Shown in pieces: positions 24,974-33,816 of a stretch of 64,000 nt of DNA (its first letter is position 1; the number at the start of each line of letters is the position of its first letter). Under the pieces are notes generated by a model. The model was given only the letters and a program-made list of their open reading frames with translations. It did no database searches and was not told the origin of the DNA. Source of the DNA: an uncultured Porphyromonadaceae bacterium (GTDB taxonomy: Bacteria; Bacteroidota; Bacteroidia; Bacteroidales; Muribaculaceae); NCBI GenBank assembly GCA_937892215.1, contig CALAVE010000032.1, forward strand, positions 1 to 64,000. The letters are read 5' to 3'. The position numbers were made by a program, and so were the translations under genes.

Positions 24974-25246
24974 TTATAATTCCAGAATGTTTTGGTTCAG
25001 GGCCACAGATATTTTTGCGATGGTGGAAAGGGTGAAGTTGTGCTTTCCACTGAGCCATCTCGACACCACGCCCTGCGTGTGCCGGGTGGCTTGCGCCAAA
25101 TCCTTGTGCGACAATCCTTTTTGATTGAGGATTTCCTGAATGCGGCTTGCCACGATGGCCGAGAGGTCTCTTGTGAGCAAAGCCTCATCGTTGATGTCGG
25201 AGTGCAACTTGTGGAGCAAAGTGCTTGTTGGCTCATGTTTTTTCAT
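24974..25246 (-). CDS. Xre-family HTH regulator, HigA-like, without a partner toxin
   Basis: A 90-residue DNA-binding protein. An N-terminal helical arm (1-30) precedes an HTH of the Xre type (about 36-85): ILNQKGLSHKDLAQATRHTQGVVSRWLSGKHNFTLSTI, very like HigA/antitoxin regulators. No toxin-sized gene lies beside it (upstream to 25461 is non-coding, downstream is the broken secreted gene). Its promoter has a perfect -7 box (25298-25291) and a 10-bp inverted repeat upstream, suggesting autoregulation. Orphan antitoxin or local regulator; the first is an inference. Confidence 0.8.
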   Translation of the reverse strand: MKKHEPTSTLLHKLHSDINDEALLTRDLSAIVASRIQEILNQKGLSHKDLAQATRHTQGVVSRWLSGKHNFTLSTIAKISVALNQNILEL

Positions 25247-25290
25247 TAGAAATTCATCAATGAATGGTGTAACAAACTAAAATTTCAGGA

Positions 25291-25338
25291 CAAAGATAAG
25301 AATTAATTTTCAAATAATTGCCTTTTAGGGCAATTATT
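25291..25338 (-). promoter_or_regulatory. Promoter and operator of the Xre gene
   Basis: TATCTTTG (25298-25291) is a perfect -7 box. AATAATTGCC (25313-25322) and GGCAATTATT (25329-25338) form a perfect 10-bp inverted repeat with a 6-bp centre at the -33 position, the expected size for an Xre dimer site. Confidence 0.65.
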
Positions 25339-25461
25339 CTCACTAAAAAATTCAGATATTAAGAATATGGAGGCTCATAATTTTAGAGAAATTTTCATTA
25401 CTACGGCGGAAAATTATTATCTTTACGGAAAAATTACGCTATTAACCATTCATACATCACT

Positions 25462-27462
25462 ATGGACCTATTTGAAGAGCGGATAAAATACCTGCGCGCC
25501 GAATTGAACAAGCATAATTATAACTATTATGTGCTGAATACGCCCACTGTGTCGGACTATGAGTTCGACGCTATGTTGCGGGAACTTCAGGAGTTGGAGG
25601 CGGCCAATCCGCAGTACTACGACCCGTTGTCGCCCACTCAGCGAGTGGGAAGCGACATCAGTCAGGGCTTTGTGCAGGTGCGTCATGAGCGTCCCATGAT
25701 GTCGCTGTCGAACTCCTACTCGATAGGTGAGGTGCAGGACTTTCTGCGCCGTGCCAAGGAGGGCCTGGGCGGCGAGCCTATAGAGATAGTGGGCGAGATG
25801 AAATATGACGGAACGTCGATTTCGCTCACCTACGAGCATGGGCGGCTGGTGCGCGCGGTGACCCGCGGCGACGGTGTGCAGGGCGATGACGTGACCGCCA
25901 ATGTGATAACTATAAAAAGCATACCGCTGCAGTTGCAGCCCGGGAACTATCCCGACAAGTTTGAGGTGCGCGGAGAGATACTGCTGTCGTGGAAGAACTT
26001 TGAGCGAATCAACGAAGAACGGCAGTTTAACGAGGAACCGCTGTTTGCCAATCCGCGCAACGCGGCCGCGGGCACACTGAAACTCCAGAACTCGGCCGAG
26101 GTGGCCCGTCGCGGACTGGACGCGTGCTTCTACTTTGTTCTTGCCGACAAGTTGCCTTATGACAACCATTTCCAGAATATGCAGGCTGTGAAGGCGTGGG
26201 GCTTCAAAGTGGCCGACATGACCATGCTGCCGTCGATAGACGCGGTGAACGACTTTATCCAGTACTGGGACGGTGAACGCAAGAACCTGCCTGTTGCCAC
26301 CGACGGCCTGGTGTTCAAACTCAACTCCATGAACCAGTGGATGAACCTGGGCAGCACCGCCAAGTCGCCACGCTGGGCCATAGCCTACAAATTCGCGCCC
26401 GAGCGTCAGGCTACGCGTCTGAAATACGTGTCGTTCGAGGTGGGGCGCACCGGAGTGATAACCCCGGTGGCCAATCTGGAACCGGTGTTACTCTCGGGGA
26501 CGGTGGTGAAGCGCGCTTCTCTGCACAACGAAGACGTGATACGTTCGCTTGATATCCACGACCACGACATGGTGTATGTGGAAAAGGGCGGCGAGATAAT
26601 CCCCAAGATAGTGGGCGTGGATACTAAGCAGCGAGAGCCCGATAGTTGTCCGCTGGAATTTGTGCGAAACTGTCCACGATGCGGTGCCGAACTCGTGAGG
26701 GTGGAAGGCGAAGCCGCATGGGTGTGCCCCAACAAGGACCACTGTCCGCCGCAGATAGCAGGCAGGATAGAGCATTTTGTAGGAAGGCGGATGATGAACA
26801 TCGACGGAATAGGCGAGGAAGTGGCCGTGGCACTCTATGAGAACGGCCTTGTCCGTGACGTGGCCGACCTGTATGACCTCACGGCCGACCGAGTGATGAC
26901 CTTGCCACACTTCCAGAAAAAGGCTGCGTCGCGGCTGATTAACGGCATCCGGGCATCGCTGGAAGTGCCGTTTGAGCGCGTGCTGTTCGCGCTTTCGATA
27001 CCGTTTGTGGGCGAGACCACGGCAAAGGTCCTGGCCCGCAATGTGCATAGCATAGACCGGCTGATGGCGATGAACGAGATGGAACTGGCCCTTATCCCCG
27101 ACATAGGCGAGAAAATAGCCGGCTCTATAGTGGAGTTCTTCGCTAATCCCGAAAACGTGCGGATAGTGGAGCGGCTGCGCTCCGCAGGAGTTCAGATGGC
27201 TGTTTCGGAAGAGACACTGGCCAATGTCACCACCAAACTTGAGGGCAAGAAGATAGTGATAAGCGGAGTGTTCGCCCGTCATTCGCGCGATGAGTACAAG
27301 GCCATCATAGAGCAGAACGGCGGCAAGAACGTGAGTTCCATATCCAAGGCCACAAGTTTCATACTGGCCGGTGACAATATGGGGCCGTCGAAACTGGAAA
27401 AAGCGCAGTCGCTGGGCATCCCCATCGTGAACGAGGATGAATTTATGGCGATGTTGGAGTGA
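25462..27462 (+). CDS. ligA: NAD-dependent DNA ligase LigA
   Basis: A 666-residue ligase that seals nicks in replication and repair using NAD. Domains in order: Ia and adenylation domain with the nucleophile lysine in EMKYDGTSI (near residue 116), OB-fold, C4 zinc finger (CPRCGAEL...CPNKDHCPP, about 404-428), helix-hairpin-helix region, and a C-terminal BRCT domain (KLEGKKIVISGVF onward, about 592-666). Full length and intact. A TATCTTTA box at 25418-25425 is the probable -7 element, with no good -33. It stands alone; its neighbours face the other way or are divergent. Confidence 0.97.
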   Translation: MDLFEERIKYLRAELNKHNYNYYVLNTPTVSDYEFDAMLRELQELEAANPQYYDPLSPTQRVGSDISQGFVQVRHERPMMSLSNSYSIGEVQDFLRRAKEGLGGEPIEIVGEMKYDGTSISLTYEHGRLVRAVTRGDGVQGDDVTANVITIKSIPLQLQPGNYPDKFEVRGEILLSWKNFERINEERQFNEEPLFANPRNAAAGTLKLQNSAEVARRGLDACFYFVLADKLPYDNHFQNMQAVKAWGFKVADMTMLPSIDAVNDFIQYWDGERKNLPVATDGLVFKLNSMNQWMNLGSTAKSPRWAIAYKFAPERQATRLKYVSFEVGRTGVITPVANLEPVLLSGTVVKRASLHNEDVIRSLDIHDHDMVYVEKGGEIIPKIVGVDTKQREPDSCPLEFVRNCPRCGAELVRVEGEAAWVCPNKDHCPPQIAGRIEHFVGRRMMNIDGIGEEVAVALYENGLVRDVADLYDLTADRVMTLPHFQKKAASRLINGIRASLEVPFERVLFALSIPFVGETTAKVLARNVHSIDRLMAMNEMELALIPDIGEKIAGSIVEFFANPENVRIVERLRSAGVQMAVSEETLANVTTKLEGKKIVISGVFARHSRDEYKAIIEQNGGKNVSSISKATSFILAGDNMGPSKLEKAQSLGIPIVNEDEFMAMLE

Positions 27463-27480
27463 TTTCGAAGAAAAAGAAAG

Positions 27481-28263
27481 TCAGCGGACCAGTTCAATGC
27501 TTGTGACCACCGGCAGATGGTCGCTTATGATTACCGGAACAGTGTGGGTGTCGGTAATGGTCCATTTGTCCTTAGGGCGGGCGAAAATGTAGTCAATCTT
27601 ACGGCCCGGCGATGATGCCGGGAATGTGAGTCCGTCTCCGCTTACGTCTTGCCAGAGAGAGTTCATCACATCGGTTATGACGGCGTCGGATGGCGTGCAG
27701 TTGAAATCGCCGCCAATGATGGCCGGGTAACCGTTCAGCCCGAGCGAATAATCTCTGAGCCAATCGCCCTGAGCGGTGCGGCACAGAGCACTGAACGCTT
27801 CAAGGTGTGTGGAAGCGAAAATCACAGAATCGCCACATGGCAGTTCCACGAGTGCTTCGAGCAGGGCACGTTGTTCCTTCTTAGGGTCGGGGTTAGGAAG
27901 CAGGTGCTTGCGAGTCCAAACGAGCGGATGCCGTGACAGTAGCCCAATTCCGTAATATCCGCCGGCAAAGCGGATGGTCTTGCCATAGGCCCCGAACATA
28001 CCGGTGTGGAAAGCCAGTTGGCCGATGAAGTCTTTGCCGTTCTGCTGAGGCACACCCTTGCGACGTGTGAAACAGTCCACCTCCTGCAGAGCCACGAGGT
28101 CGGGGTGCACCGAGTCGATGCACTGCGCAATGCGCTTGAGCGAAGCGTCACTGCCGAAGTGCAGATTCAGAGTCATAACCCTGAGCCTGAGCGTGTCTTG
28201 TGCGGTGGCCGTAAGAGCGGCAACGCATAGAACTAACAAAGAGGCGCGGAGCAGGCGAAACAT
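27481..28263 (-). CDS. Secreted endonuclease/exonuclease/phosphatase-family hydrolase
   Basis: A 260-residue protein with a signal peptide ending at TATAQ (about residue 22). The EEP fold motifs are present: MTLNLHFG, LVALQEVD (metal Glu), THLE, GGDFNCTPSD (Asp/Asn) and a C-terminal SDHLPVV (Asp-His). Family members cleave phosphodiesters or phosphomonoesters (nucleic acids, inositol lipids). The export signal suggests the target is periplasmic or extracellular. Its start overlaps by one base the stop of the FMN-binding protein gene, so the two are cotranscribed. The substrate is not predictable from sequence. Confidence 0.82.
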   Translation of the reverse strand: MFRLLRASLLVLCVAALTATAQDTLRLRVMTLNLHFGSDASLKRIAQCIDSVHPDLVALQEVDCFTRRKGVPQQNGKDFIGQLAFHTGMFGAYGKTIRFAGGYYGIGLLSRHPLVWTRKHLLPNPDPKKEQRALLEALVELPCGDSVIFASTHLEAFSALCRTAQGDWLRDYSLGLNGYPAIIGGDFNCTPSDAVITDVMNSLWQDVSGDGLTFPASSPGRKIDYIFARPKDKWTITDTHTVPVIISDHLPVVTSIELVR

Positions 28264-28715
28264 TACTTGCGTTTTGATTTTTTACTTTTCTTGGCGGGCT
28301 TGTTAGCGACTTTTTTCTCGCCGGTTGCCAGCCCCTTGGCCTTGGCCTCGGTGAGACCGGCACGGATGTTCTCTATAAGAGCCTCGGATGAGTATGTGGC
28401 ACCCGTTACGGCATCGACCTGCATGCTAAGTGCCTCATCCACGGTTTTACCCACGAACTTAGGGAAAATCTTGCCTGTAGCCCTACTGAAATACTGAGGT
28501 GACTCATGATTCTCGAGCGCTTCGATTTCGGTGATGACCCCATTCTCAATGTGGATGTTGAGCGGCGTTTTGCCGCCATATCCATAGACCTTATTGGCGA
28601 GTTCGCCGGTGTAAATCACGTTTTTGGAGTCGGTCTGCGCATTAGCGCAGAAATATCCGCCCATCACCATTATAGAGGTGATAATCAGGGCAATGTTATA
28701 AATAAGATTTCTCAT
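28263..28715 (-). CDS. Exported FMN-binding-domain protein
   Basis: A 150-residue protein with an N-terminal signal or anchor helix (about 5-25), an FMN_bind domain (residues 35-120) and a Lys-rich tail (KKVANKPAKKSKKSKRK). The motif DAVTGATYSS contains the (S/T)GAT-x-(S/T) sequence to which ApbE attaches FMN covalently through Thr. It is therefore a likely periplasmic one-electron carrier. No RNF, NQR or ApbE gene is nearby. It overlaps the hydrolase gene downstream by 1 bp. A TAAATTTG box (28749-28742) upstream is the probable -7 element. Confidence 0.8.
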   Translation of the reverse strand: MRNLIYNIALIITSIMVMGGYFCANAQTDSKNVIYTGELANKVYGYGGKTPLNIHIENGVITEIEALENHESPQYFSRATGKIFPKFVGKTVDEALSMQVDAVTGATYSSEALIENIRAGLTEAKAKGLATGEKKVANKPAKKSKKSKRK

Positions 28716-28916
28716 AATAGCGAGGAAAAATATTTTTTTTGCAAATTTATGGTTTTTATCTCAATGTTGCCGCAATTTTTGTGGCAATTCCACGTTAAAT
28801 AAATAAAAAAGGTACGCGCCCGACTGCGCGTTTTTGTTGAGAATGCTATTGTGGCCTGCCCGGAGAGCAGAAAACGGGTGGTGCGATGGCGCGAATGATT
28901 GTTTATTAAGACTATA

Positions 28917-29477
28917 ATGGAGCAAGATATAAAACAGTGCCTGGAAACTTTAAGGAGTGGCGGACTCATACTTTATCCCACCGACACGATATGGGGAATA
29001 GGGTGTGACGCCACAAACCCTGATGCGGTGCGGCGAGTGTATGAACTGAAGCAACGTTCCGACAGCAAGGCACTGATAGTGCTGCTGCACAACGAAGCGA
29101 TGCTGGATCACTATGTGGTGGACGTTCCCGAAATGGCGCGCGAACTGCTGGACGTGGCCGTGAATCCACTGACCATAGTGTATGAAGGAGCCTACAACTT
29201 GGCACCAAACCTGATGGGCGAGAACGACAGCGTGGGAATCCGTGTTCCGCACGACGAGTTTGCCCAGACCCTGTGTAGGCGTTTCGGTAAGCCTATAGTA
29301 TCCACCTCGGCCAATATAAGCGGTGCAGCGTCCCCTAAATGCTTCGCAGAGATAGATGAGCGAGTGAAGGCCGGAGTGGACTACGTGGTGAAATACCGGC
29401 AGACCGACACGAAGAAAGCCAGCGCATCGAACATAATCCTGCTCCGCAGCGACGGAACCTTCAAGATACTACGTTAA
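28917..29477 (+). CDS. Threonylcarbamoyl-AMP synthase (TsaC/Sua5 family)
   Basis: A 186-residue YrdC-fold enzyme. Key motifs: GLILYPTDTIWGIGCDA (substrate pocket), ELKQRSDSKALIVLL (Lys/Arg/Ser ATP site) and PIVSTSANISG. It makes threonylcarbamoyl-AMP from Thr, bicarbonate and ATP for the t6A37 modification of ANN-decoding tRNAs. I take the ATG at 28917; a TTG at 28899 would add six residues. It carries only the catalytic domain, with no Sua5 extension. Its stop is 26 bp upstream of the sugar transferase gene, so the two may be cotranscribed without functional connection. Confidence 0.9.
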   Translation: MEQDIKQCLETLRSGGLILYPTDTIWGIGCDATNPDAVRRVYELKQRSDSKALIVLLHNEAMLDHYVVDVPEMARELLDVAVNPLTIVYEGAYNLAPNLMGENDSVGIRVPHDEFAQTLCRRFGKPIVSTSANISGAASPKCFAEIDERVKAGVDYVVKYRQTDTKKASASNIILLRSDGTFKILR

Positions 29478-29503
29478 TAACTAAGCCCTCTTAATGAAAA
29501 CCT

Positions 29504-30922
29504 ATGATAAATGAGCAAAGACAACGTCTGAAATACATAATCAGTGACTATGTGATGTCGAATCTGGCTTGGCTTGCGTTTAACTGTGTCCGATTCCTGT
29601 TTGGCGCAGTACAGGGCGGATTCAGCACCCTTTCATCGTATCTGAGTTCAAAGATGATAATTGTGGGCCAGATAGCGTTCCCGCTGATGATGATGGTGAT
29701 ATATTATCTCTCAGGTTATTATGTGGAAGTGTTCCGCAAGTCGCGTCTTCAGGAATTGCTCACCACCATCACAACCGCCGCGATAAACAGTCTGGCAATC
29801 ATATTCCTGGCCCTGATTAACGATATGATTCTGGAGCGAAAAGAGAACTATGAGATGATATTGCTGCTGTGGGCGTTGTTGTTCTCGCTGGTGTACATCG
29901 GGCGAGCCATCATCACTAACAGAACGATGAATCGCATTAACCGCGGGAAACTGTATTTCAACACCATTGTTGTGGGTCGTGGCAGTGCCGCGATTTCGTT
30001 CGTTGACCGCCTGGAGCGAATAAATATGGCGAAGGGATACCGTGTGGTGGGCTATGCAAGCATTCCCGGCGAGAACGACGTGAAGAACGTGGACCGCTCA
30101 GTGTTCACACTTGACGAACTGCCGCAAGTGTGCAAGCAGAACGATATCCAGGATATAATAGTGGTGCCAACGAAGCAGGATTCAAGCCAGTTGCTGAAGG
30201 CTATCAACCATCTGTTTACGCTGAACTTGCCCATAAAAATTACCCCCGACAAGTACAATATTCTGCTGTCGAGAGTGCGTATCAACAATATGTATGGCGA
30301 CCTGCTGGTGGACATATCCAGCAGTTCGATGGGCTACAGCGGCCGCGTGATAAAGCGCGTGTTCGACGTGATAATATCAGCGTTGGTGCTGTTGCTATTC
30401 TTCCCCATAGGCTTAATCATAGGCATACTGATAAAGATGGATTCCCCGGGTACGGTGTTCTACTCGCAGTCGCGCCTGGGCTACCATAACCGTCCGTTCA
30501 ACATCTACAAATTCAGGACCATGTATAGCGACGCGGAGAAGAACGGGACACCGCAACTGAGCCGCGACAATGACGAGCGAATTACCCGCATAGGGCACTG
30601 GCTGCGTAAATACCGCATTGACGAGATACCACAGTTCTGGAACGTGCTTGTGGGCGATATGTCGATAGTGGGACCGCGGCCTGAGCGAGAGTACTACGTG
30701 AAGCAGATACTGGCTCGGGAGCCGGCTTACTCGCTTGTGCATCAGGTCCGTCCGGGTATTACCTCGATGGGAATGGTGAAATTCGGTTATGCGCGCGACA
30801 TCGACGAAATGCTTGAACGACTGAATTTCGACCTGATATATCTGGAAAATATGTCGCTGGTGAATGACCTGAAGATTATGATATTCACATTCAGAACAGT
30901 GATAACCGGAAAAGGTATCTGA
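29504..30922 (+). CDS. Polyprenyl glycosylphosphotransferase (WcaJ/WbaP type)
   Basis: A 472-residue membrane enzyme that moves a sugar-1-phosphate from a UDP-sugar to undecaprenyl phosphate, starting an exopolysaccharide, capsule or O-antigen unit. Layout: four N-terminal transmembrane helices (about 15-135), a CoA-binding-like domain (about 145-265), a fifth membrane segment (RVFDVIISALVLLLFFPIGL) and the catalytic bacterial sugar transferase domain with KFRTMYSDAEKNG, IGHWLRKYRIDEIPQFWNV and VGDMSIVGPRPERE. No glycan gene cluster surrounds it, so it may be a housekeeping or orphan initiator. It is 4 bp from the ClC gene. Confidence 0.9.
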   Translation: MINEQRQRLKYIISDYVMSNLAWLAFNCVRFLFGAVQGGFSTLSSYLSSKMIIVGQIAFPLMMMVIYYLSGYYVEVFRKSRLQELLTTITTAAINSLAIIFLALINDMILERKENYEMILLLWALLFSLVYIGRAIITNRTMNRINRGKLYFNTIVVGRGSAAISFVDRLERINMAKGYRVVGYASIPGENDVKNVDRSVFTLDELPQVCKQNDIQDIIVVPTKQDSSQLLKAINHLFTLNLPIKITPDKYNILLSRVRINNMYGDLLVDISSSSMGYSGRVIKRVFDVIISALVLLLFFPIGLIIGILIKMDSPGTVFYSQSRLGYHNRPFNIYKFRTMYSDAEKNGTPQLSRDNDERITRIGHWLRKYRIDEIPQFWNVLVGDMSIVGPRPEREYYVKQILAREPAYSLVHQVRPGITSMGMVKFGYARDIDEMLERLNFDLIYLENMSLVNDLKIMIFTFRTVITGKGI

Positions 30923-30926
30923 AGTG

Positions 30927-32753
30927 ATGGCAGAAGTAGCAGAGGCAAATATGGAGCAAGCCGAGTCGCGAGTGTCGCAGTGGTTTCTGAAAGTGCTGCG
31001 TTGGCGCGAGAAGCATATATCCGAGCGCACGTTTATAGTGGCGCTCGCCATTATCATAGGCGTGTGCTCCGGCCTGGCGGCTGTTCTGCTGAAGTATCTG
31101 ATATCGGTTATATCGCATGCCCTAACGAAGAGTGTGATTGCGTCGCACGGCAACCTGCAGTACCTGATATTCCCTGTGCTGGGTATTCTGATTTCGGGTC
31201 TGTATGTGAAATACGTGATACGAGACAATATATCGCATGGTGTCACGCGTGTGCTGTATGCGATAGCCCTGAAGCGAAGCCGGCTGAAATTCCACAATAT
31301 GTATGCGTCGCTGGTGGCATCATCGGTTACGATAGGTTTTGGCGGCTCGGTGGGAGCCGAGGGTCCCATAGTGTTCACCGGCGCGGCCATAGGCTCTAAT
31401 CTGGGTAAGGCACTGCGATTGCCGTCGCACATGCTGATGATGCTTGTGGGCTGCGGCGCGGCGGCCGGTATAGCCGGGATTTTCAAGGCCCCGATAGCCG
31501 GCGTTCTGTTCACGGTGGAAGTGCTGATGCTCGACCTTACTGCCGGTTCGGCGGTGCCTCTGATACTTGCATCGGTGTCGGGTGCTACTGTTGCCTACGC
31601 GTTCACCGGCTATAACCTAGAGTTCTTCTTCTCGCAGAGCGAGCCGTTCTTCACGAGCCGCATCCCATACGTGGTGTTGCTGGGCGTGTTCTGCGGCTTC
31701 ATATCGCTCTATTTCACGCGTGTTATAGATGTGATGGAGCGGATGTTCGGTAGGATTTCTAATTTCTGGGTGAAGTTTGCGATAGGCGCAGTGGTACTGA
31801 GCAGTCTTATCTACACCTTCCCGCCGCTTTACGGTGAGGGATATAATTCGGTGAACAGCCTTCTCAGCGGTGATGTGGCCGCACTGTTCGACAACAGTGT
31901 GTTCTATGGCTACAGGTTCAACGTGCTCAGTTGCGTGCTGTTTGTGGCCGCGCTGATGCTTCTCAAGGCCTTTGCCACAGCCGCCACAAATGGAGGCGGC
32001 GGAGTGGGCGGAACATTCGCCCCGTCGCTATATGTGGGTTGTATGGCCGGTTTCTTCTTCGCATATTCGCTGAATGCCTCGGGGTTTGTGGACATGACAC
32101 TGCCGCTTTCAACGAAGAATTTCGCGCTGATGGGAATGGCCGCGGTGATGGCCGGTGTGATGCACGCGCCGCTAATGGCCATATTCCTTACGGCCGAGAT
32201 GACCGGCGGTTATGACCTGTTCTTCCCGTTGCTTATCGCGTCGGTAGTGTCGTATCTCACGGTAAGGATTTTCACACCTTACGGCATATACACCAAGCGA
32301 CTGGCGCGCCGCGGCGAACTGCTCACGCACCAGAAGGACCACAGCGTGCTCACGCTGCTTAAGGTGGGTAGCGTGATAGAGACCGATTTTCTGCCCGTGC
32401 GCCCCGAGATGAGCCTGAAAGACATGGTGGACACCATCTCGCATAGCCGTCGCAACCTGTTCCCGGTGGTTGACGCGAAAGGAATGCTGCTGGGCATTGT
32501 GGCGCTGGACGATATCCGCGACATAATATTCCGCCCCGACCTGTACCGGAAGATGAACGTGAACAAATTCATGAGTGTGCCTATGGCCAAGATAGAAGTG
32601 GGAATGCCCATGGAGGAAGTGATGCGCCTCTTCGACGAGACGGGTGCGTGGAATCTGCCCGTGGTGGAGAAAGGGAAATATGTGGGATTTGTGTCCAAAT
32701 CCAAGATTTTCACCTCGTATCGCGAGGTGCTGAAACACTATTCGTACGATTAA
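30927..32753 (+). CDS. ClC-family chloride transporter with CBS pair
   Basis: A 608-residue membrane protein. The ClC core (about 40-440) has the anion-selectivity motifs GGSVGAEGPIV (with the gating Glu) and GGGVGGTFAPSL. Two CBS domains fill the C terminus (about 465-600: SVIETDFLPVRPEMSLKDMVDTI and FMSVPMAKIEVGMPMEEVMRLF), which in this family bind adenine nucleotides and control gating. It would exchange chloride for protons or conduct chloride, helping pH and ion balance. I start at the ATG at 30927 rather than the GTG three bases earlier. It is tightly packed between the sugar transferase (4 bp) and fmt (10 bp). Confidence 0.9.
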   Translation: MAEVAEANMEQAESRVSQWFLKVLRWREKHISERTFIVALAIIIGVCSGLAAVLLKYLISVISHALTKSVIASHGNLQYLIFPVLGILISGLYVKYVIRDNISHGVTRVLYAIALKRSRLKFHNMYASLVASSVTIGFGGSVGAEGPIVFTGAAIGSNLGKALRLPSHMLMMLVGCGAAAGIAGIFKAPIAGVLFTVEVLMLDLTAGSAVPLILASVSGATVAYAFTGYNLEFFFSQSEPFFTSRIPYVVLLGVFCGFISLYFTRVIDVMERMFGRISNFWVKFAIGAVVLSSLIYTFPPLYGEGYNSVNSLLSGDVAALFDNSVFYGYRFNVLSCVLFVAALMLLKAFATAATNGGGGVGGTFAPSLYVGCMAGFFFAYSLNASGFVDMTLPLSTKNFALMGMAAVMAGVMHAPLMAIFLTAEMTGGYDLFFPLLIASVVSYLTVRIFTPYGIYTKRLARRGELLTHQKDHSVLTLLKVGSVIETDFLPVRPEMSLKDMVDTISHSRRNLFPVVDAKGMLLGIVALDDIRDIIFRPDLYRKMNVNKFMSVPMAKIEVGMPMEEVMRLFDETGAWNLPVVEKGKYVGFVSKSKIFTSYREVLKHYSYD

Positions 32754-32763
32754 GAAAGGATAT

Positions 32764-33729
32764 ATGACAAAAGAAGAATTGAAAATAGTGTTCTTCGGGA
32801 CACCGGAATTTGCAGTGGAAAGTCTGCGAAGGCTGGTTGAAGGCGGCTATAACGTGGTGGCTGTAGTCACAATGCCCGACAAACCTGCCGGCCGCGGGCA
32901 TCACCTCTATGAGAGCGATGTGAAGAAATATGCGGTGAGCAAAGGAATCAGGGTGCTACAACCGGAGAAACTGAAGGATGAGGCTTTTGTGGAGACGCTT
33001 CGCTCGCTCCGGGCCGACCTTCAGATAGTGATAGCGTTCCGTATGCTGCCCGAAGTGGTGTGGGCTATGCCGCGGCTGGGTACATTCAACCTGCATGCCT
33101 CGCTGTTGCCCAAGTATCGAGGAGCGGCACCGATTAACCGCGCGGTGATGAACGGTGACACCGAGACCGGAATCACCACATTCTTCCTCAAGCATGAGAT
33201 TGACACAGGCGACGTGATACAGCAGCGTAGTGTGCCCATAGGCCGGCAGGACAACGTGGGCGACGTTCATGACCGGCTGATGACCCTTGGCGCCGACATG
33301 GTGCTGGAGACGGTGGATGCGATAATCGCCGGAACGGTGAAAGCGATTCCGCAGGAAGAAATGCTCACAGCGGGAGAGGACCCCACACCGGCGCCGAAGA
33401 TTTTCAAGGAAGATTGCCATATCCGCTGGACCGACAGCACCGAAGCGGTGTATAACCAGATACGAGGCCTTTCGCCATATCCGGCTGCATGGACGCAGTT
33501 TGTGGGCCCAGACGGCAAGCGCTTCGATGTGAAGATATACGCAACGTCGGAACCGATATTTAGAGCGGAAGCCGTGCCGGGGCGCATGACAACCACAATC
33601 ACACGACTGCTGATAGACTGTGCCGACGGTGCGCTGAAAATAGAGTCGCTGCAGTTGGCAGGGAAGAAACGCATGGACACCGACGCGTTTCTGCGCGGAT
33701 TCTCGCTCGAGGGCTTCCATGCCGAGTGA
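32764..33729 (+). CDS. fmt: Methionyl-tRNA formyltransferase
   Basis: A 321-residue enzyme adding a formyl group from 10-formyl-tetrahydrofolate to initiator Met-tRNA. N-terminal formyltransferase domain: VFFGTPEFAVESLRRL, the catalytic block FNLHASLLPKYRGAAPINRAVMNGD (Asn, His) and HEIDTGDVI (Asp). The C-terminal OB-like tRNA-binding domain (about 210-315) includes IRGLSPYPAAWT. It ends a four-gene plus-strand run (tsaC, sugar transferase, clc, fmt) and converges on glnS with a shared hairpin terminator. Confidence 0.95.
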   Translation: MTKEELKIVFFGTPEFAVESLRRLVEGGYNVVAVVTMPDKPAGRGHHLYESDVKKYAVSKGIRVLQPEKLKDEAFVETLRSLRADLQIVIAFRMLPEVVWAMPRLGTFNLHASLLPKYRGAAPINRAVMNGDTETGITTFFLKHEIDTGDVIQQRSVPIGRQDNVGDVHDRLMTLGADMVLETVDAIIAGTVKAIPQEEMLTAGEDPTPAPKIFKEDCHIRWTDSTEAVYNQIRGLSPYPAAWTQFVGPDGKRFDVKIYATSEPIFRAEAVPGRMTTTITRLLIDCADGALKIESLQLAGKKRMDTDAFLRGFSLEGFHAE

Positions 33730-33754
33730 GAAACTTATTAGTCAAGAAAAACAA

Positions 33755-33792
33755 AGGCCTGTGAGCGGGTTGAACCTTGTGCTCGCAGGCCT
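33755..33792. terminator. Bidirectional terminator between fmt and glnS
   Basis: AGGCCTGTGAGC (33755-33766) pairs with GCTCGCAGGCCT (33781-33792), a 12-bp stem with one G-U pair and a 14-nt loop, placed between two convergent genes. Confidence 0.8.
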
Positions 33793-33816
33793 ATGCTGTT
33801 AATATGAATCTCAGGC

